IMG/VR virus record: IMGVR_UViG_3300030104_005726
Location: 1-21,541 of that record
Origin: a virus
Reading direction: 5' to 3' (one strand)
DNA length: 21,541 nt
In this document: piece by piece, positions 7,516 to 13,353 of the stretch
Position numbering within the stretch: the first letter of the stretch is position 1
Layout of the letters: every line of letters begins with the position of its first letter
The notes under the pieces: model-generated
What the model saw: only the letters and a program-made list of their open reading frames with translations
Databases searched by the model: none
What the model was told of the DNA's origin: nothing
Translations under genes and position numbers: made by a program

Positions 7516-8316
7516 GTGTCATCTATTCATTGGGCATGGGTTTCCGTCACGTCAAGATGTCATACATGGTTAAAAAGCCATCCTGTAGATGTAAATAAAT
7601 TACCTGTTGAAGAGAAAGCTCAAGTAATGCCATCGCGCTCTATATTGCGCTGTAGGGTGCTTGATAGGCAGGATGAGCATACAAAGCTAGATATGCGTGG
7701 ATTAGGCGACTGGTGGGTGTTAGATAGCCATTGGAATGGATTGGCTCCTGATACAGAAAAAAAGCCTTACTCAGTTAAAGGAGATTTAATCTTTTTAAAA
7801 GATTTCCCTTATTACTACCAAGAGTCAGATAAAGATGATGATAGCCATGTTTTTACTTTCTCCATGTGCTTAAAATATCTCAAAATACCAGGTATCAATG
7901 GGGTTATGGATTATGTAGAAGCTGTTAATAAGCATGGTTTAAGTCGGATTAAGAGTTCAAATGCTAAAGCTTTAGAAGAATTTGGAATAAAAGCTACATT
8001 TACATACTCTGCTGATCCAGAAGATATAAAAAAACAGATAAGAGCTGGTCAACCCGTTGCAGCTAGTTTGTTATGTAGAGGAACACCAGAATATCCAGCT
8101 GGTAAAACTCATCTTGTAGCAATTACCGGATATGGGAAAGATTACTGGTTAGTTCAAGATCCGTTTGGAAAAATGGATCTAATTAACGGACTTTGGTCTG
8201 ACAGAAACCCTTTAGCTGGAAAGGATATGCGTTATAGCTTTCAAGATATGAACCCAAGATTATTTGCCAGTGGTGGTGCATCTGGTTGGTGTTGGTTAAA
8301 TTTTAGGGAGATGTAG
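7516..8316 (+). CDS. C39-like papain-fold protein with N-terminal SH3-like region
   Basis: The GTG at 7516 is the only possible upstream start, because a TGA lies two codons before it (266 residues). Residues ~1-80 look like a beta-rich binding domain (WLKSHPVDVNKLP ... DWWVLDSHW). Residues ~95-265 resemble Peptidase_C39_2: the helix FTFSMCLKYLKIPGINGV (113-130), then GKTHLVAITGYGKDYWLVQDPFG, carrying the expected His (199) and Asp (215). In this family the nucleophilic Cys usually lies about eight residues before the conserved M-C-L; here that position is S110 in DDSHVFT, and the remaining Cys is C118. It may therefore be inactive or altered. Possible roles are cell-wall binding/cleavage or tail protein processing. 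Confidence 0.75.
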   Translation: MSSIHWAWVSVTSRCHTWLKSHPVDVNKLPVEEKAQVMPSRSILRCRVLDRQDEHTKLDMRGLGDWWVLDSHWNGLAPDTEKKPYSVKGDLIFLKDFPYYYQESDKDDDSHVFTFSMCLKYLKIPGINGVMDYVEAVNKHGLSRIKSSNAKALEEFGIKATFTYSADPEDIKKQIRAGQPVAASLLCRGTPEYPAGKTHLVAITGYGKDYWLVQDPFGKMDLINGLWSDRNPLAGKDMRYSFQDMNPRLFASGGASGWCWLNFREM

Positions 8317-8363
8317 ATTTAGGACGGCTATTCTCTCTTTGATGAGTATTTAATTTTCAAATC

Positions 8364-8570
8364 ATGGCAGACGCTCCGAAATCATTAGACGATCAGTTAC
8401 AAGAACAGCGTGAACAGTTAGAAGCACAAATTAAAGAGCTTGAATCGCAGCTTATGCGTTCTAAAGAGGGCTATTTAAAAATCTTAGGTGCTCAAGAGTT
8501 CTCTGCAATTCAAAAGCAACAAGCTGAAGCAGCAACTACAGAAACCACTACCGAGGTCGTAGACCCCTGA
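8364..8570 (+). CDS. Small coiled-coil protein
   Basis: This 68-residue protein has an N-terminal helix with strong heptad pattern from about residue 8 to 45 (LDDQLQEQREQLEAQIKELE then SQLMRSKEGYLKILGAQ), followed by a Gln/Ala/Thr-rich tail. It has no Cys, Trp or membrane segment. A parallel coiled-coil dimer or trimer is likely. Four bases separate its stop from the next ATG, so it sits in the same transcript as 7516-9646. Family not recognised. Confidence 0.7.
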   Translation: MADAPKSLDDQLQEQREQLEAQIKELESQLMRSKEGYLKILGAQEFSAIQKQQAEAATTETTTEVVDP

Positions 8571-8574
8571 TATT

Positions 8575-8808
8575 ATGTTGGGCGAGTTTAACAAAAGTCG
8601 ATATCGAGCCCTTGAATTACTAGCTGATCATGTCCGTGCTCCATCTCGTGAACTTTCTATAGATGCGATTATTTGTGACGTTAGCGATGAAGATCTTCGC
8701 TGGGTCACAGACAGAATTCATTATTACCTATTGAAATTACTGGAAGATGCTGATTACGATCCAGCAGATGAAGAAAATATAATGATTACTGAAGAAGTCA
8801 AAAGCTAA
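8575..8808 (+). CDS. Small acidic helical protein
   Basis: This 77-residue protein starts with ATG four bases after the previous stop. The sequence is largely helical: FNKSRYRALELLADHV, a loop (RAPSRELS), IDAIICDVSDEDLRWVTDRIHYYLLKLL, then an acidic tail (DADYDPADEENIM). It has a single Cys and no membrane segment. Size and charge suggest a small regulatory or DNA-mimic-like protein, but nothing in it identifies a family. It lies directly upstream of the HNH nuclease gene. Confidence 0.7.
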   Translation: MLGEFNKSRYRALELLADHVRAPSRELSIDAIICDVSDEDLRWVTDRIHYYLLKLLEDADYDPADEENIMITEEVKS

Positions 8809-8849
8809 GTTAATGCGCTTTACAGTTTTTTCATACGCGAAAAACGCCT

Positions 8850-9170
8850 GTGTTTCATTGCGAGCAAGATCTTCTCTCCAACTTAATTGTTCTTTCTACA
8901 AATAATGCTAGACATAGATTTCGACAATATATTTTTGATGCATGGGAGTGGAAGTGTGCTTATTGTGGCGAGCAATTAACAGCTCAAACAGCAACAATTG
9001 ATCATATAATTCCAAAATTTAGAGGTGGGCAACATGTAAGGGTAAACATGTGTTGCTGTTGTAGTCCTTGTAATAAGGCAAAAGCTACCTCAAAGCTTGA
9101 GGATTGGTATACAGAAGAGAATGAGCATTATTGCGAGGAAAGATTTGTTAAACTAAAACAGTGGTGTTGA
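8850..9170 (+). CDS. HNH endonuclease
   Basis: This 106-residue protein has a canonical zinc-type HNH domain: C36-x-x-C39 (CAYCG), D51-H52 (TIDHIIPKFRGG), N66, C71-x-x-C74 and the following N-K (CSPCNKAKA). It should bind one structural zinc and cut DNA through His52. An N-terminal helix (NARHRFRQYIFDAW) precedes the domain. The frame used here begins at GTG 8850. An ATG at 8813, four bases after the upstream stop, opens another frame (MRFTVFSYAKNACVSL) that would join this one smoothly after loss of one base near 8861, so the 5' end may be frameshifted. It may be free-standing homing-type or used for superinfection exclusion; a terminase-linked role is not indicated. Confidence 0.85.
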   Translation: MFHCEQDLLSNLIVLSTNNARHRFRQYIFDAWEWKCAYCGEQLTAQTATIDHIIPKFRGGQHVRVNMCCCCSPCNKAKATSKLEDWYTEENEHYCEERFVKLKQWC

Positions 9171-9182
9171 TTATTTTTTACA

Positions 9183-9356
9183 GTGGAACCTAAAAGAGAT
9201 CCTTACGAATTTTTACGTGAAAAAGCATTGAATGTTGCTGCTGAAATGGAAGCGCATAGAAATGAACGTGATGTAAATATAGGTAGACGTGCTATTGCAG
9301 GTGAGAAACCAGCTACTGTAAGGGAAAAAATGGATGATAGAGTTTTTAATACATAA
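9183..9356 (+). CDS. Small charged helical protein
   Basis: A 57-residue frame from GTG 9183 to TAA 9356 fills the space between the HNH gene and the gene at 9359. It reads MEPKRDPYEFLREKAL, NVAAEMEAHRNERDVN, then IGRRAIAGEKPA and VREKMDDRVFNT. The composition is rich in Arg, Glu, Asp and Ala with a helical pattern and no Cys. The spacing (12 bp from the upstream stop, 2 bp to the next ATG) and protein-like composition support a real gene. No family recognised. Confidence 0.7.
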   Translation: MEPKRDPYEFLREKALNVAAEMEAHRNERDVNIGRRAIAGEKPATVREKMDDRVFNT

Positions 9357-9358
9357 TT

Positions 9359-9646
9359 ATGACTAATAGAGCTAAAGCAGTGCATCTTGCAAAAGAACAC
9401 TTAAAATGCAATAAACCTAAAAAAACACCTAGTCATAAGACAAAATCTCATGTTGTAAAGGCTTGTAAGGATGGTGAAGAAAAATTAATAAGATTTGGTC
9501 AACAGGGGGTTAAGGGTGCAGGAAAGAATCCACAGTCTGCAAAAGATAAAGCAAGAAAGAAATCTTATTATGCTAGACACAATGCTCAAGATTCCAAGCC
9601 TAGTAAAATGTCTGCTCGATATTGGTCACATAAAGTTAAATGGTAA
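9359..9646 (+). CDS. Small basic phage protein (RFGQxGVxGAG ... KxxYYARH type)
   Basis: This 95-residue, very Lys-rich protein contains KACKDGEEKLIRFGQQGVKG, then a helix (SAKDKARKKSYYARHNAQD), and ends with KMSARYWSHKVKW. This signature recurs in many phage genomes; I believe it carries a DUF label (possibly DUF6321), but the label is from memory. Strong positive charge and conserved Tyr/Arg/His suggest nucleic-acid or capsid-DNA contact. The gene ends one base before the stop of the converging oxygenase gene at 9647, so there is no room for a terminator between them. Confidence 0.8.
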   Translation: MTNRAKAVHLAKEHLKCNKPKKTPSHKTKSHVVKACKDGEEKLIRFGQQGVKGAGKNPQSAKDKARKKSYYARHNAQDSKPSKMSARYWSHKVKW

Positions 9647-10453
9647 TTAAATTAAAGACCAGCTACGCCACCATTTAGTTATTACATATTTATCACCTTT
9701 TATTGGTGGTAAGGCTTCATGCATAGTTTTGTAATTTGGTTTGCCATCTCTATATAAATTATTCCACGCTAAAAGTAATCCAGGTTCTGGTTTAACTTTT
9801 AAATTTAGATGTTTAAAATAAGTTTCTCCTCCTTCTTTGACATGATTTAAGTACATCATAGTGGTCCAAGTTCGTTGTCCCATCCATTCGCAATAGACTT
9901 TATGTTGTTTTTTATCACTTGGTGGGAAAAAATCCCAATGTTCTTTGTAATATTCACCAGGTTTATATTTTTGTGCTTGCATCGCCTCTCCAATAAAAGG
10001 ATCTAGCTCTGTTAGATCTTCTAATTTATTATCTATATCAAGAATTAATTCTGTTGGAAAGAAGTGTAGATCTGCAGTTTCACTAGTTCTATAATCCGAT
10101 GTAATTGCTTCATCTTTATCATTTGCTAGTGTGGATTTTCTAGTAGATTTATTTATACATTCAATTAATTCTTTACATTCATAATCTGTTAAAAAATTTC
10201 TATGAAAGTATATTTGTGTAAAAGGGTATGGTATTTTTTCTGTTTTATATATTAATGGATTGTTGTAGAAGTATTCATAGTTAATTGATTTTGGTGCTGA
10301 TTTAAAATTACAGAGTATAAGTAAAGCCTTTATTTCATTATCACTTAAGTTATAAGCCTCTTTATAAGACCTTAAAATTTGTTCTTTTGTTACTCCACAT
10401 AATGCAGTTCTAGTAAAATTTTCTGCTATTTTAGTTAATTCATCTATATGCAT
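9647..10453 (-). CDS. 2OG-Fe(II) oxygenase, prolyl 4-hydroxylase-like
   Basis: This 268-residue protein has the full set of P4H residues in its C-terminal half: iron ligands H172-x-D174 (YYKEHWDFF) and H245 (TMHEALPP), and the 2-oxoglutarate Lys K255 (KYVITKWW), ten residues after H245. Conserved QRTWTTMMYLN and GGETYFKHL lie between them. It should use Fe(II), O2 and 2-oxoglutarate to hydroxylate a protein or peptide, probably on proline; the target is unknown. The N-terminal ~85 residues are a helical extension. ATG 10453 was preferred over TTG 10501, whose extra 16 residues (MIYSYTYILYEY...) look non-coding and which lacks a ribosome site. It is a single minus gene between two plus clusters. 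Such oxygenases are common in marine T4-like cyanophages. Confidence 0.92.
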   Translation of the reverse strand: MHIDELTKIAENFTRTALCGVTKEQILRSYKEAYNLSDNEIKALLILCNFKSAPKSINYEYFYNNPLIYKTEKIPYPFTQIYFHRNFLTDYECKELIECINKSTRKSTLANDKDEAITSDYRTSETADLHFFPTELILDIDNKLEDLTELDPFIGEAMQAQKYKPGEYYKEHWDFFPPSDKKQHKVYCEWMGQRTWTTMMYLNHVKEGGETYFKHLNLKVKPEPGLLLAWNNLYRDGKPNYKTMHEALPPIKGDKYVITKWWRSWSLI

Positions 10454-10502
10454 TTGTAAGTTTGAGTACTCGTACAATATATAAGTGTAACTATAGATCA
10501 AA

Positions 10503-10643
10503 TTGGAGCTGATTGCCCTAAATTTTATAGTATTATTTGGTGGGAGCTATGGGATTAGTACGCTTCTACTTAAACGTAGTGAAAAGAAGATTGTAAGTAG
10601 GCGTTCTAGACGAGGAATTGCAGTGTCAGTTCAGCGCTGGTAA
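10503..10643 (+). CDS. Possible small membrane protein, TTG start
   Basis: The stretch between the oxygenase gene and the NblA-like gene contains an open frame of 46 residues: LELIALNFIVLFGGSYGIST, then LLLKRSEKKIVSRRSRRG and IAVSVQRW. It has one hydrophobic helix (residues ~2-23) followed by a strongly basic tail, as in small inner-membrane proteins with the tail in the cytoplasm. The start is uncertain: TTG 10503 is the first plausible one and has no obvious ribosome site. If it is not coding, this 165-bp gap is empty apart from promoters. It would be divergent from the oxygenase. Confidence 0.4.
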   Translation: MELIALNFIVLFGGSYGISTLLLKRSEKKIVSRRSRRGIAVSVQRW

Positions 10644-10668
10644 TATATTGATAAGGTTCTAACTTTTT

Positions 10669-10884
10669 ATGGATGCATTAGAGCTTCCGGTTGATGTCGA
10701 ATTTTCAATTCATGCAGCTTCCCTTGCGATTCAAAATCTTGATCGTGTGGATCTAGAGGAGGCATTTATTGAGATGCTTCATCAAAAGGCTTTAGATAAG
10801 CAAATGTTTTTCAACATCATGAAGGACCACGGCATTGATGCCGATATTAAATTCAACATTTCCACCGTAGGACAGATCTCTTAA
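10669..10884 (+). CDS. NblA-like small protein (putative phycobilisome degradation adaptor)
   Basis: The 71-residue sequence follows the NblA plan. It has LPVDVEFSIHAASLAIQNL (helix 1; NblA has L-x-x-E-x-x-F-x-I/L-x-x-F-x-x-Q-V-x-N-x), then DLEEAFIEMLHQKALDKQM (helix 2; NblA E-Q-A-x-x-x-L-x-x-L-Y-x-Q-x-M-x-x-x), then FFNIMKDHGI (NblA y-x-x-L-L-K-x-x-W/H-G-I). NblA dimers of two-helix hairpins bind phycobilisomes and the Clp chaperone so that the antenna is degraded. Phage NblA has been reported in freshwater cyanophages and more recently in marine ones. The gene starts 25 bp after the small upstream frame and 5 bp precede the next gene. The fit is by eye, and some NblA aromatic positions differ, so a paralogous use remains possible. 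Confidence 0.55.
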   Translation: MDALELPVDVEFSIHAASLAIQNLDRVDLEEAFIEMLHQKALDKQMFFNIMKDHGIDADIKFNISTVGQIS

Positions 10885-10889
10885 GTACC

Positions 10890-11273
10890 ATGGCTACTCG
10901 CACAATTGAAGGCACTCTAGACACACAAAGCGTTGATACTGGTTCTGAGATTACCTATCTCGGTTCTACAGCTGCTAATAACCCTGGGGAGGCTGTAAGA
11001 GGCTTTCGTGTTAACCCAGGAGGTACAGGAGATATCAAGGTAACAATTGATCGTAGTAGTTCTATCAACACTATGGAGATCTTCCAAGAGGATTCCTACA
11101 CAGCAGGATCTGCTCCAGCTGGTTATTCAAAATTTGCAAATATTGGTAGAGATGGAAAGGGTAAAGGAGTTGTAGGTGTAACCGTAACTAATGCTGCCAA
11201 AAATTATATTGTTCTTTTGAGATTAGACGGTTATTCTAGTGTTAGTTACAGCGGTAACGTTGTCGTCCCATAA
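10890..11273 (+). CDS. Putative virion beta-sandwich protein
   Basis: This 127-residue protein has ATG five bases after the previous stop. Its composition is rich in Gly, Thr, Ser and Val with no Cys or His, and strands alternate regularly (MATRTIEGTLDTQSVDTGSE, FRVNPGGTGDIKVTIDR, GVVGVTVTNAAKNYIVLL, SSVSYSGNVVVP). It looks like a compact beta-sandwich of the head-decoration or fibre-tip type. No exact family recognised. The last codons overlap the start region of the lysozyme-like gene. Confidence 0.7.
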   Translation: MATRTIEGTLDTQSVDTGSEITYLGSTAANNPGEAVRGFRVNPGGTGDIKVTIDRSSSINTMEIFQEDSYTAGSAPAGYSKFANIGRDGKGKGVVGVTVTNAAKNYIVLLRLDGYSSVSYSGNVVVP

Positions 11274-11991
11274 GAATCAGAAATTACGTACTAGGTGGAA
11301 GGAACATCCTTTTTTAACTAGAAAAGGAATAAATTTAATAAGAACTCACTCAATGCCTCGTACCAATATTGGTATGGGGCGTTATGCGTCTTATAAGGAG
11401 TATGGAGAGGATATATGGCGTATTGGGTATGGAAGTAAGAAGTTAGGGAAAAGATGGTTGTCGTCTACGGATAAGGCTACTGAGGAAGAAATAGATTTAC
11501 AGTTAGAAGAAGACTTGAAAGAATTTTCCGATTTAGTAGCTAACTATATTTTTGTTCCTTTAAATACTAATCGAAAGGCTGCTTTATTAAGCTTTGCATA
11601 TAGCATTGGAATATGTTCTTTTAAAACTTGTCGTTTATTAGAATTAATAAATTCTTCCGCTGGTAAAACTAAAATTATCCGAGAATGGAGTCCTTATATC
11701 AATCAAATTTGGTTGTCTGGGGGTGATCTAATGAGAGATAGACGTCGTGTTGAATTGGATACTTATTATTCTGCAGATAAAGAGATTCCCACGTTAGTTC
11801 CTCATCGTTGTCGGGTAAAGAGATGTTTATTGAATCTCCCTGAAACTTATACTGGGGTTCCCAATCAGTTGAAAGCAATTGAATATCTTGAGAAAAAATT
11901 GGCTGAGTGGGACCCATCTGGAGAGGTTCTTCGCCAGTTCTTTCGTTATTGGACTCAGAAGCCCACTGGTCTAGGATCTCCGCCGCCTTAG
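11260..11991 (+). CDS. T4-lysozyme-like (GH24 fold) protein lacking catalytic residues
   Basis: The fold signature is clear: LTRKGINLIRTHS (helix 1), IWRIGYGSK (the TIGYGH turn), ATEEEIDLQLEEDLKEF, then VPLNTNRKAALLSFAYSIG (matches vpLnq-q-aLvSfayNiG), and GGDLMRDRRRVELDTYY (GLxxRRxxExxLy). The active-site Glu expected at the end of helix 1 is absent: no acidic residue occurs between the first helix and YKEYGED, and the TIGYGH Thr is Arg. So it is unlikely to cut peptidoglycan like T4 lysozyme. An extra C-terminal ~70 residues (LKAIEYLEKKLAEWD ...) follow. The start is TTG 11260 (MSSHKNQKL) or GTG 11239; both overlap the previous gene. Its 3' 293 bp overlap the gene on the other strand. Confidence 0.75.
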   Translation: MSSHKNQKLRTRWKEHPFLTRKGINLIRTHSMPRTNIGMGRYASYKEYGEDIWRIGYGSKKLGKRWLSSTDKATEEEIDLQLEEDLKEFSDLVANYIFVPLNTNRKAALLSFAYSIGICSFKTCRLLELINSSAGKTKIIREWSPYINQIWLSGGDLMRDRRRVELDTYYSADKEIPTLVPHRCRVKRCLLNLPETYTGVPNQLKAIEYLEKKLAEWDPSGEVLRQFFRYWTQKPTGLGSPPP

Positions 11992-12073
11992 GTTCAAAGT
12001 GTTTAAGCATGTCTAGAGAGTCTATTAATTGGAGTTCAGGGGTGTAGTTTTCTATTAGAGTTGTATAGTCCAT
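11699..12073 (-). CDS. Hypothetical acidic protein, antisense to the lysozyme-like gene
   Basis: This 124-residue last gene of the minus-strand string starts directly at the stop of 12074-12292 (TAA followed by ATG). Residues 1-45 are convincing protein sequence (MDYTTLIENYTPELQLIDSL, then a helix FEPKAAEILDQWASESNN). The remainder, from about residue 50, is antisense to the lysozyme-like coding region and poorer in pattern (acidic, many Asn/Gln/Asp). The gene may therefore be real throughout, or a short gene whose stop was lost. No family recognised. Confidence 0.55.
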   Translation of the reverse strand: MDYTTLIENYTPELQLIDSLDMLKHFEPKAAEILDQWASESNNERTGEEPLQMGPTQPIFSQDIQLLSTDWEPQYKFQGDSINISLPDNDEELTWESLYLQNNKYPIQHDVYLSLDHPQTTKFD

Positions 12074-12292
12074 TTAAGATTTATTTTCTTTATATCTTAT
12101 AGCTTTACTAACGGCTTTCCTAGCTTTTTTAGCCGTTTCTGTGTTTTTAACAAATTGTTCTCCTCTTAAACTCCCTCTTTTCTTTTTGTCATCAGTCTTT
12201 TTTCGGTCTTCCTTTGACATGGCAGCCCATGCTTTTTTAGGGAGATACCTTTCAGTGCTTTTCTTACCAGCTTCAATAGCTTTATCAGCCAT
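12074..12292 (-). CDS. Small Lys-rich protein
   Basis: This 72-residue protein is very basic: MADKAIEAGKKSTERYLPKK, then AWAAMSKEDRKKTDDKKKR, GSLRGEQFVKNTETAKKARK and a basic end. It has no Cys and no hydrophobic core beyond a few Ala/Val, so it is probably helical and nucleic-acid binding. Its first codons overlap the small gene upstream by 8 bp (ATGGCTGA) and its stop abuts the next start. Similar in style to 9359-9646 and 12838-13071. Function unknown. Confidence 0.7.
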   Translation of the reverse strand: MADKAIEAGKKSTERYLPKKAWAAMSKEDRKKTDDKKKRGSLRGEQFVKNTETAKKARKAVSKAIRYKENKS

Positions 12293-12422
12293 TTTTTTCA
12301 GATGATTTCAATACAGACAGGATTGTACTTAAACGATCTGCTTGACCTTTGTGCATTTTAGAAGCTTTTTCTAACTCCTTAATAATTACACCCATTTTCT
12401 TTTTTGTTTGTTCAGAAGCCAT
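12285..12422 (-). CDS. Small helical Lys-rich protein
   Basis: A 45-residue frame starts with an ATG that overlaps the upstream stop by one base (TAATG) and ends 8 bp inside the next gene (ATGGCTGA). It fills the only gap in this part of the string. Sequence: MASEQTKKKMGVIIKELEKA, SKMHKGQADRLSTILSVLKS, SEKNG. It is an amphipathic helix with basic residues. The perfect fit of both junctions supports a real gene. Confidence 0.7.
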   Translation of the reverse strand: MASEQTKKKMGVIIKELEKASKMHKGQADRLSTILSVLKSSEKNG

Positions 12423-12841
12423 TAATTTTGAATTGAACCTCCATAAAGCCAAGCATCACAGGTACGAGAGCCAGCACATTTAAATTTAAATAATTGACAG
12501 TATCCAAGATCTGCACGGTCTTGAACATTTCTAGGATCAGCTCCTTTTGTCTCATTAATACCTTCAATAATACAAGAAATAACTAAATCTGATTGATCAA
12601 ATGCAGCACAATTACAGCAACGAGCTGTCATTACCGTATCAACGTTACTATTCCAAAGGTCTGCTTTTTTTTCCCAAAAACCAGGATCTGGAAAAGCAGG
12701 GTTTAAAGGACCATAACCAAAGTTATCTATAGTCCAATCTCGATTTTTTATATTCTCTTCAATGTCCTTTGTAGCAGTAGGACAAGAATCCCCAACTTTT
12801 GTAGAGGTTTTATTCAGAAGAATGGTTACTTTAGAATTCAT
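12422..12841 (-). CDS. Cysteine-rich protein, possible metal or Fe-S binder
   Basis: This 139-residue protein has cysteines at 20, 75, 76, 78, 90, 115, 122 and 128. The cluster ARCCNCAAFD...ISCIIEG...GYCQLFKFKCAGSRTC resembles a small [4Fe-4S] or zinc module of the HiPIP-like kind (last part AGSRTCDAWLYGG). The N-terminal region has VTILLNKTSTKVGDSCPT and a conserved-looking NFGYGPLNPAFPDPGFW. The four-base ATGA overlap with the gene upstream implies coupling. I have seen this pattern as an unnamed cyanophage gene but cannot name it. Cluster type is inference. Confidence 0.75.
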   Translation of the reverse strand: MNSKVTILLNKTSTKVGDSCPTATKDIEENIKNRDWTIDNFGYGPLNPAFPDPGFWEKKADLWNSNVDTVMTARCCNCAAFDQSDLVISCIIEGINETKGADPRNVQDRADLGYCQLFKFKCAGSRTCDAWLYGGSIQN

Positions 12842-13071
12842 TTTTTCTTTTCGTATTCCTCTTTAGTCATCCACTTTTCTTTTCCCCATCTTTTTAAATC
12901 TTTTTGTTTTTCAGTTTTATCTCCTTTATACCCTCCACCTTTTTCTTTATATGCTTTAGCAAGCATTTGAGCTTTACGAGCTGACCATTGTCCTTCTTTC
13001 CCTCCTTTATCTCCTGCCATAATGCGATCTTTTATCCGCTCACGCATTTCTGGCTTTGTGTAATTCGCCAT
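12838..13071 (-). CDS. Small basic protein, GGKxGQWSARKAQ type (DUF5872-like)
   Basis: This 77-residue protein carries YTKPEMRERIKDRIMAGDKG, GKEGQWSARKAQMLAKAY, GGGYKGDKTEKQKDLKRWG and the end EKWMTKEEYEKKK. The K-P-E-x-R-E-R-I-K...GGK-x-G-Q-W-S-A-R-K-A-Q...GGGY pattern is widespread in phages and microbes; I recall it as DUF5872, unverified. High Lys/Arg/Gly content and Trp residues suggest nucleic-acid contact. Overlaps both neighbours by 1-4 bp, so it is tightly coupled. Confidence 0.8.
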   Translation of the reverse strand: MANYTKPEMRERIKDRIMAGDKGGKEGQWSARKAQMLAKAYKEKGGGYKGDKTEKQKDLKRWGKEKWMTKEEYEKKK

Positions 13072-13352
13072 TAAAATTGATTTTGAATCGGCTTCTTATT
13101 AAGAATAACAGAAGGAATATTATCTGAATGTGACCTATAAACTTCTCTCATGTAAGCAGGATTATTCATTTCATAGTGTGGATCTTTTTCTCCAGTGTAA
13201 GAAACAACAAAATTACAAGGATTATTTTCTTCTTTACGTTTTGAATTAAAAGGATCACTAAATCCAGCTGTTTCTAATGAGTAATCATTATACATATTGC
13301 TATATTTAACTGGAAAACTGGAGCTATATCGTGGTGCTTGTGCAAATCTCAT
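13071..13352 (-). CDS. Hypothetical Asn/Tyr/Ser-rich protein
   Basis: This 93-residue protein has low complexity of Ser, Tyr, Asn and Pro (MRFAQAPRYSSSFPVKYSNM, YNDYSLETAGFSDPFNSK) and one Cys. It ends with DNIPSVILNKKPIQNQF. No membrane segment. Mostly coil is expected; the only strand-like part is NPCNFVVSYTG. Its stop overlaps the next gene's start by one base. No family recognised. Confidence 0.65.
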   Translation of the reverse strand: MRFAQAPRYSSSFPVKYSNMYNDYSLETAGFSDPFNSKRKEENNPCNFVVSYTGEKDPHYEMNNPAYMREVYRSHSDNIPSVILNKKPIQNQF

Positions 13353-13353
13353 A

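Noticed and set aside
10149-10158. TATAAATA on the minus strand, like a T4 late promoter
   Set aside because: It lies inside the oxygenase gene and drives nothing downstream except the end of that gene.
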